This document shows, piece by piece, positions 60,501 to 64,000 of a stretch of 64,000 nt of DNA. The notes under the pieces are model-generated. The model saw only the letters and a program-made list of their open reading frames with translations, made no database searches and was not told the DNA's origin. The DNA comes from Diphasiastrum complanatum (Eukaryota > Streptophyta > Lycopodiopsida > Lycopodiales > Lycopodiaceae): the NCBI GenBank assembly GCA_029204225.1, contig CM055108.1:24821670-24885669 (forward strand), written 5' to 3'. Each line of letters starts with the position of its first letter. Position 1 is the first letter of the stretch. The translations under genes and the position numbers were made by a program.

Positions 60501-61150
60501 TTGTGGTCCATGAAAATTTTGAAACTGTGAGTGGGTTTGATGTGTTTTGAGTATTTTACGATAGAATTTGATATAAGTTTGTGAGAATAGCGGTCTATTG
60601 TTTTGTTTTGAAGGAATGATGTTTGGTGGCTTTGGATTTTGTAGTAAAAGTAGATTGGAGAGGGAGCAGACCAATATTCATAAGTTGACGTAAATGGCAT
60701 TAATGATTGCTGCAAATTGTCCATATATGGCCGTGTTGTGATTTGTATAAAGTAACCTTTAGATTTGAGAAGTATCTGAAGTCCATATTCGGAGATGAAA
60801 TTTTAAGTTGGTGGAGTAGGTAGATTAAGCTTTAGATATCAATAATAAAGCTATCTATTATAGTTGTAGGCATAGTTTTGGGGATTGTTTGTAGCACATT
60901 ATGGAGAGTTTTGTAGTTGCCTTTTTATGTTTGCTTTTGGATGCTTATACAAAGCTAGTATGTGCATTTGGAATCATGTTCCTTGTTGAATGTTGCGTGT
61001 GTTATTTCAATGTTGTTGGTGTTGATTTTTGTGGTTGTGGAGTGTTCATGTTAGCTTGAAGAAAATTAACAACGTATTATCAACAAACTAAATGTTATTG
61101 AAGCTTGAACTATTTCTTCAACCCCCTTAAGAGAACAACTCTCCTGCACA
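57530..61150. other. Gene-free stretch after the carrier gene
   Basis: AT-rich DNA with no recognisable coding region. A diverged duplication is visible at about 59810-60000 (TGCACACATTAAAGTA ... CCAAAAGAGAGATGACAT(T/C)GTT twice, about 116-130 bp apart). Confidence 0.55.
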
Positions 61151-61236
61151 AATTAGAGATTGAATGTGGTCGAAGGTCACCTCATTGTGGCCTATCATGT
61201 AGGCCTGCCACATGGCAAACCATGCAGGCTTGGGGT

Positions 61237-61250
61237 TTGCCACGTGGCAA
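61237..61250. other. 14-bp palindrome containing a G-box
   Basis: TTGCCACGTGGCAA is a perfect palindrome around CACGTG, the bZIP/bHLH binding core. A related TTTGCCATGTGGCAGG (minus strand) stands at 61205-61220. No promoter is evident nearby, so function is doubtful. Confidence 0.6.
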
Positions 61251-61499
61251 TTGCTAAAGCACAATCAGGGGACGAACGCTACATTACCACCCAACCATAC
61301 AGGTATTGCCACCTCACCCCTGTACGCTGGAGCTACAGACCACCATCAAGCAAGCTCGGATCTCATGTAAGCCATGGTGTCCCATACCACCATGCCTTAC
61401 CCTCGACCCTCGCCTATTTGTCGCATGGCCTTCTCTTGGAGGATTTGGGCCTGGAGTGTGGCCACATGTTGTTTATGATATTGAGTTGGATGCTCTGCT

Positions 61500-62790
61500 T
61501 TCTTGAGCTGGCTTGACCAACTCCTGGCTCTCTTTCCTCTCTTTTTCTCTCTCTTGGTTTAGCCGTGCGACCTGATCAATCAAGGCCTACAGTGTTTGCC
61601 TTGCCACCAATTGGCCGTGAGATTGCTCAATAGCTTTGTCATAGAGCATCTGGTGAAGTTGTTGCTGAAGGCTCATTAAGGCGGTCCATCAACCCAATGC
61701 CTGGGTATCCCAGATGGCCGATGGTGGTAGAGTTACGATGGGCAGTGGGAGAGGTGTGGTTGCAGAGATGGTGTGGTGATTGGCGGAACAATGGCGGTGG
61801 AAACGGTGGCAACAATAGGAGTGATGATGGAGGTGATTGGAGCAGTGATGGTAGAAATGATTGTGGGGTGAATGAGAGACGAAACAGATGGAATAGAGAT
61901 AGAGAGAGGGGATGAGGTGGCGATGGCAAGAGTGATGATGGTGAGAACTGTGGAAGCTATCGCAGTGGTGGAAACGGGGGAAGACACAATTGGAAGCACA
62001 GGGCTATGCACAGGGGACATGATCTGGATCATGGGAGATGAGTGGATGGGGCTGGTGTGTGTTTGAGTGAATGGCATAGGAGAGGAGGTGAAGGCCAGCT
62101 ACCAACAATTGCGCAATTGAAACCTATCAGGATAGGTTGGTAGATGGAGAGGAGGGTGAGGGCATTCTTACACCTAGATGCACATGTAGGCGATGATGGT
62201 GATAAGACCACCACAGGTGATCCGTGAGGGGCGCTTGAAAGTAGCCTGCAACTCCTTTACGAGAAACGAGGCCCAATCATAAACTGTGTTCGGTCCACCC
62301 ATCATTGTCATCATGACGATGACCTGCTTGGAGACGTGGAGGGGACGGTGGGAACTGACAATGATGGTGGCGGATAAAAAATTTATTGTGTCACGGAGAT
62401 GTGGATTCTTGAGTCTCGAGATCAGGTACCCGTCGTTGGTTTTGGTTTTAATGTCGTCTTGGTCTAGATTAGAAAGACGGAGATGTTAAATTTGGCGAGT
62501 GTGTGGGTGGTTGGTAGGTGGTCGGAGTGCGGAAGAGTGAGGGCTATTGAAATCAGCTGCGGGTCATGGGGGATCACATGGTCCTGCCCTTTGTAGGTTA
62601 CGGTAAACATGTCGATGGCGAAAGTGGAAAATGCTTGCTAGACTAGAGCAAGTTCCAGAAAAATGGACACTTGCATGTTATGGAAGCTTGCGGCAGTCAA
62701 GACTGCAAGGCAGTCGTCGGTATGAAGAGTGACAATCTCTTGCTCCATTAGTAGCGGCAGGATAGTGTACTGAGATGGTGCTCATGCAGC
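61500..62790 (-). pseudogene. Decayed coding-like region, unrecognised
   Basis: Minus-strand segments have protein-like composition broken by stops. 62790-62460 reads TILPLLMEQEIVTLHTDDC..., one in-frame TAG, then QAFSTFAIDMFTVTYKGQDH. About 62440-62190 includes GGPNTVYDWASFLVKELQATF. About 61690-61500 reads LMSLQQQLHQMLYDKAIEQS, a stop, then DQVARLNQEREKERKE, possibly coiled coil. The order suggests one old gene, perhaps a retrotransposon gag, but I cannot name the family. The 61.7-62.1 kb part between is low-complexity. Confidence 0.35.
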
Positions 62791-63049
62791 ATGAGCAGGA
62801 GGTTGGCTGGCGAATCGGGGAGACATTTTTTTCTCCTCTCGGCCGGGGGACATGGAAGAGGTTGGGGAGGATGTAGAGGTGGATCCGGTCTGTTGGGATG
62901 AGGATGGTGAGGTAGAGGTATGTGATGATGTAGATGGGCTGGAAGAATGGCTGGGTGTGGTGACACTTCGTGTGACACGGAATCTTTGGCCAAGGAGCTC
63001 ATTTTGCAGTGTATGTTGCTTACGTTGATCTTAGTAAGCATGAAAACTA

Positions 63050-63505
63050 TGAGCTATTGGATCCATACGAAAGAAGAAAATTGTTGCATGATTCTAAGTT
63101 GCAACTTTCATTGGAAAAAATATCGGAAGCAGATTAGATACTGTTGAATTGTACTTTTTAAATATTTCTATTTGATATACAAAATTTTAGTGTGTGTCTA
63201 TAGCCTACTGGCTTGTATAAATTTGCATGCTTTTTGAAATTTTTTATAATCCGTCGATTTTGTATTATGACGAATTTGGATTCTTTCGTAAAACCATTGA
63301 AAAAGTTGCAGTATATAGCTGTTTTTTGTGCTAGTCCCGCCATGTTGTGTACTTTTATAAACTTCTACTTTGTGTATACGTGTAGAACCTTCTTCTTCAA
63401 AATCTTAAGTTGCTGCAATAATTTCTTTCCAAATCGTGTATTGAACCTTAGATTGTTTGCTAGAATAATTTGATAAAAATCTTCGAGCTTTAGATCCTCC
63501 AATGC
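63050..63505. other. Short gene-free stretch
   Basis: AT-rich, no feature seen. Confidence 0.5.
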
Positions 63506-64000
63506 TCAGCTTGCATGGAATATTTCTTGTTTTACCTGATAACTTTTTATTTTAACGTGGCCTTTATGTAAGCCTGCTTTGGACAACACATCCTCTAATA
63601 TGAAAATAGCCTCCTTTGCAGAGGCCTCTGGCTCGGAATTCCATGCAAACAGGATGTGAAGATATATTATTTTTTCTATAATACGCACCTCCGCATGCAA
63701 TGTACAGATATAAACATTTTGTAGAGGAATCGGTAGTACAGGTTTCCAATTAGGATCTTCTCGATCTCTTGATATTCTTGTACTCCTTGTCATGTCTTTT
63801 GCTGTTTTCATGCAGTACAAACAAGGGTGTTTAGAGTTGGCGCCATGAGATACATTGAACATACATTTTAATGTCTTCAGATCTCCTGCTAAATGCCATT
63901 CAATGTTGAAAGTGCCAATTCCAGGAATATTGAGTGGAACTCCCTCCATGTGATTTTTTATGGTGGCAGGATATGATGTTCTATTAAATATCCATGAGAG
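63506..64000 (-). CDS. Partial open frame at the window edge, possibly a transposase
   Basis: On the minus strand the frame is open from the window end (64000) to a stop at 63506, 164 codons with no start visible inside the window that must be used (first Met at 63949). The sequence has FNIEWHLAGDLKTLKCMFNV followed by ANSKHPCLYCMKTAK. That pattern of an aspartate, then 'D-K-L...N', then P-C-x-x-C resembles the middle of several cut-and-paste transposases that have a P-C-(x)2-C motif after an acidic residue. The later part (LHAEVRIIEKIIYL) is helical. I do not recognise the family with certainty; a host protein is not excluded. The gene continues beyond the window. Confidence 0.45.
   Translation of the reverse strand, partial: LSWIFNRTSYPATIKNHMEGVPLNIPGIGTFNIEWHLAGDLKTLKCMFNVSHGANSKHPCLYCMKTAKDMTRSTRISRDREDPNWKPVLPIPLQNVYICTLHAEVRIIEKIIYLHILFAWNSEPEASAKEAIFILEDVLSKAGLHKGHVKIKSYQVKQEIFHAS

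Noticed and set aside
61639-62077. Ser/Pro/Ile-rich and Gly/Asn-rich frames on both strands
   Set aside because: Low-complexity GGTGG/GATGG-rich DNA; open on both strands, so not evidence of coding.

Overview
The window is nuclear DNA of a land plant. It contains two intron-bearing plant genes embedded in decayed transposons. There are no rRNA, tRNA, CRISPR or bacterial-type features. Intergenic DNA is AT-rich, introns reach about 15 kb and are filled with hAT, Ty1/copia and Ty3/gypsy remains, and long AG/CT tracts occur. This points to a large, repeat-rich genome such as that of a fern or a gymnosperm. The sequence alone does not let me choose between them.

Layout: (1) 1-2590, diverged repeats and the upstream region of the first gene, ending in a TATA box at 2598. 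(2) 3518-12843 (+), a three-exon gene for an 845-residue protein whose DCD domain is split over all three exons. Its 6.5 kb first intron holds a 180-bp tandem duplication and a hAT transposon bounded by terminal inverted repeats and an 8-bp target duplication (6234-9357). (3) 12844-25700, gene-free DNA with copia fragments (18.9-21.7 kb), a copia LTR flanked by pol on one side and gag on the other, two complementary dinucleotide tracts (22.2-22.8 kb) and several minisatellite-like stretches. (4) 25700-57530 (+), an eight-exon gene for a 381-residue mitochondrial carrier of the adenine-nucleotide transporter ADNT1 type. All splice sites and phases can be followed over 30.7 kb. Intron 1 (6.7 kb) carries a gypsy LTR fragment abutting a broken antisense hAT transposase gene. 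Intron 3 (14.8 kb) carries two antisense copia remnants, an antisense gypsy element with an internal duplication, an antisense hAT fragment and a short sense gypsy fragment. Intron 5 (6.6 kb) has a copia protease fragment, tandem repeats and small hAT-like (MITE) ends. (5) 57530-64000, mostly empty DNA, then a stop-riddled antisense coding-like stretch (61.6-62.8 kb) and an antisense open frame at the right edge (63506-64000) that looks like part of an unrecognised transposase.

The two host genes share orientation but nothing suggests a common function: one is a putative stress/cell-death-related DCD protein, the other a mitochondrial inner-membrane nucleotide exchanger. No novel biological system is evident. 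The most notable items are the large carrier gene that remains readable through 28 kb of mostly antisense transposon insertions, the pol-LTR-gag arrangement, a perfect 21-bp hairpin, a 6-residue minisatellite in a probable gypsy tail, and a family of short hAT-like elements, one of which encloses a block of very long G runs.
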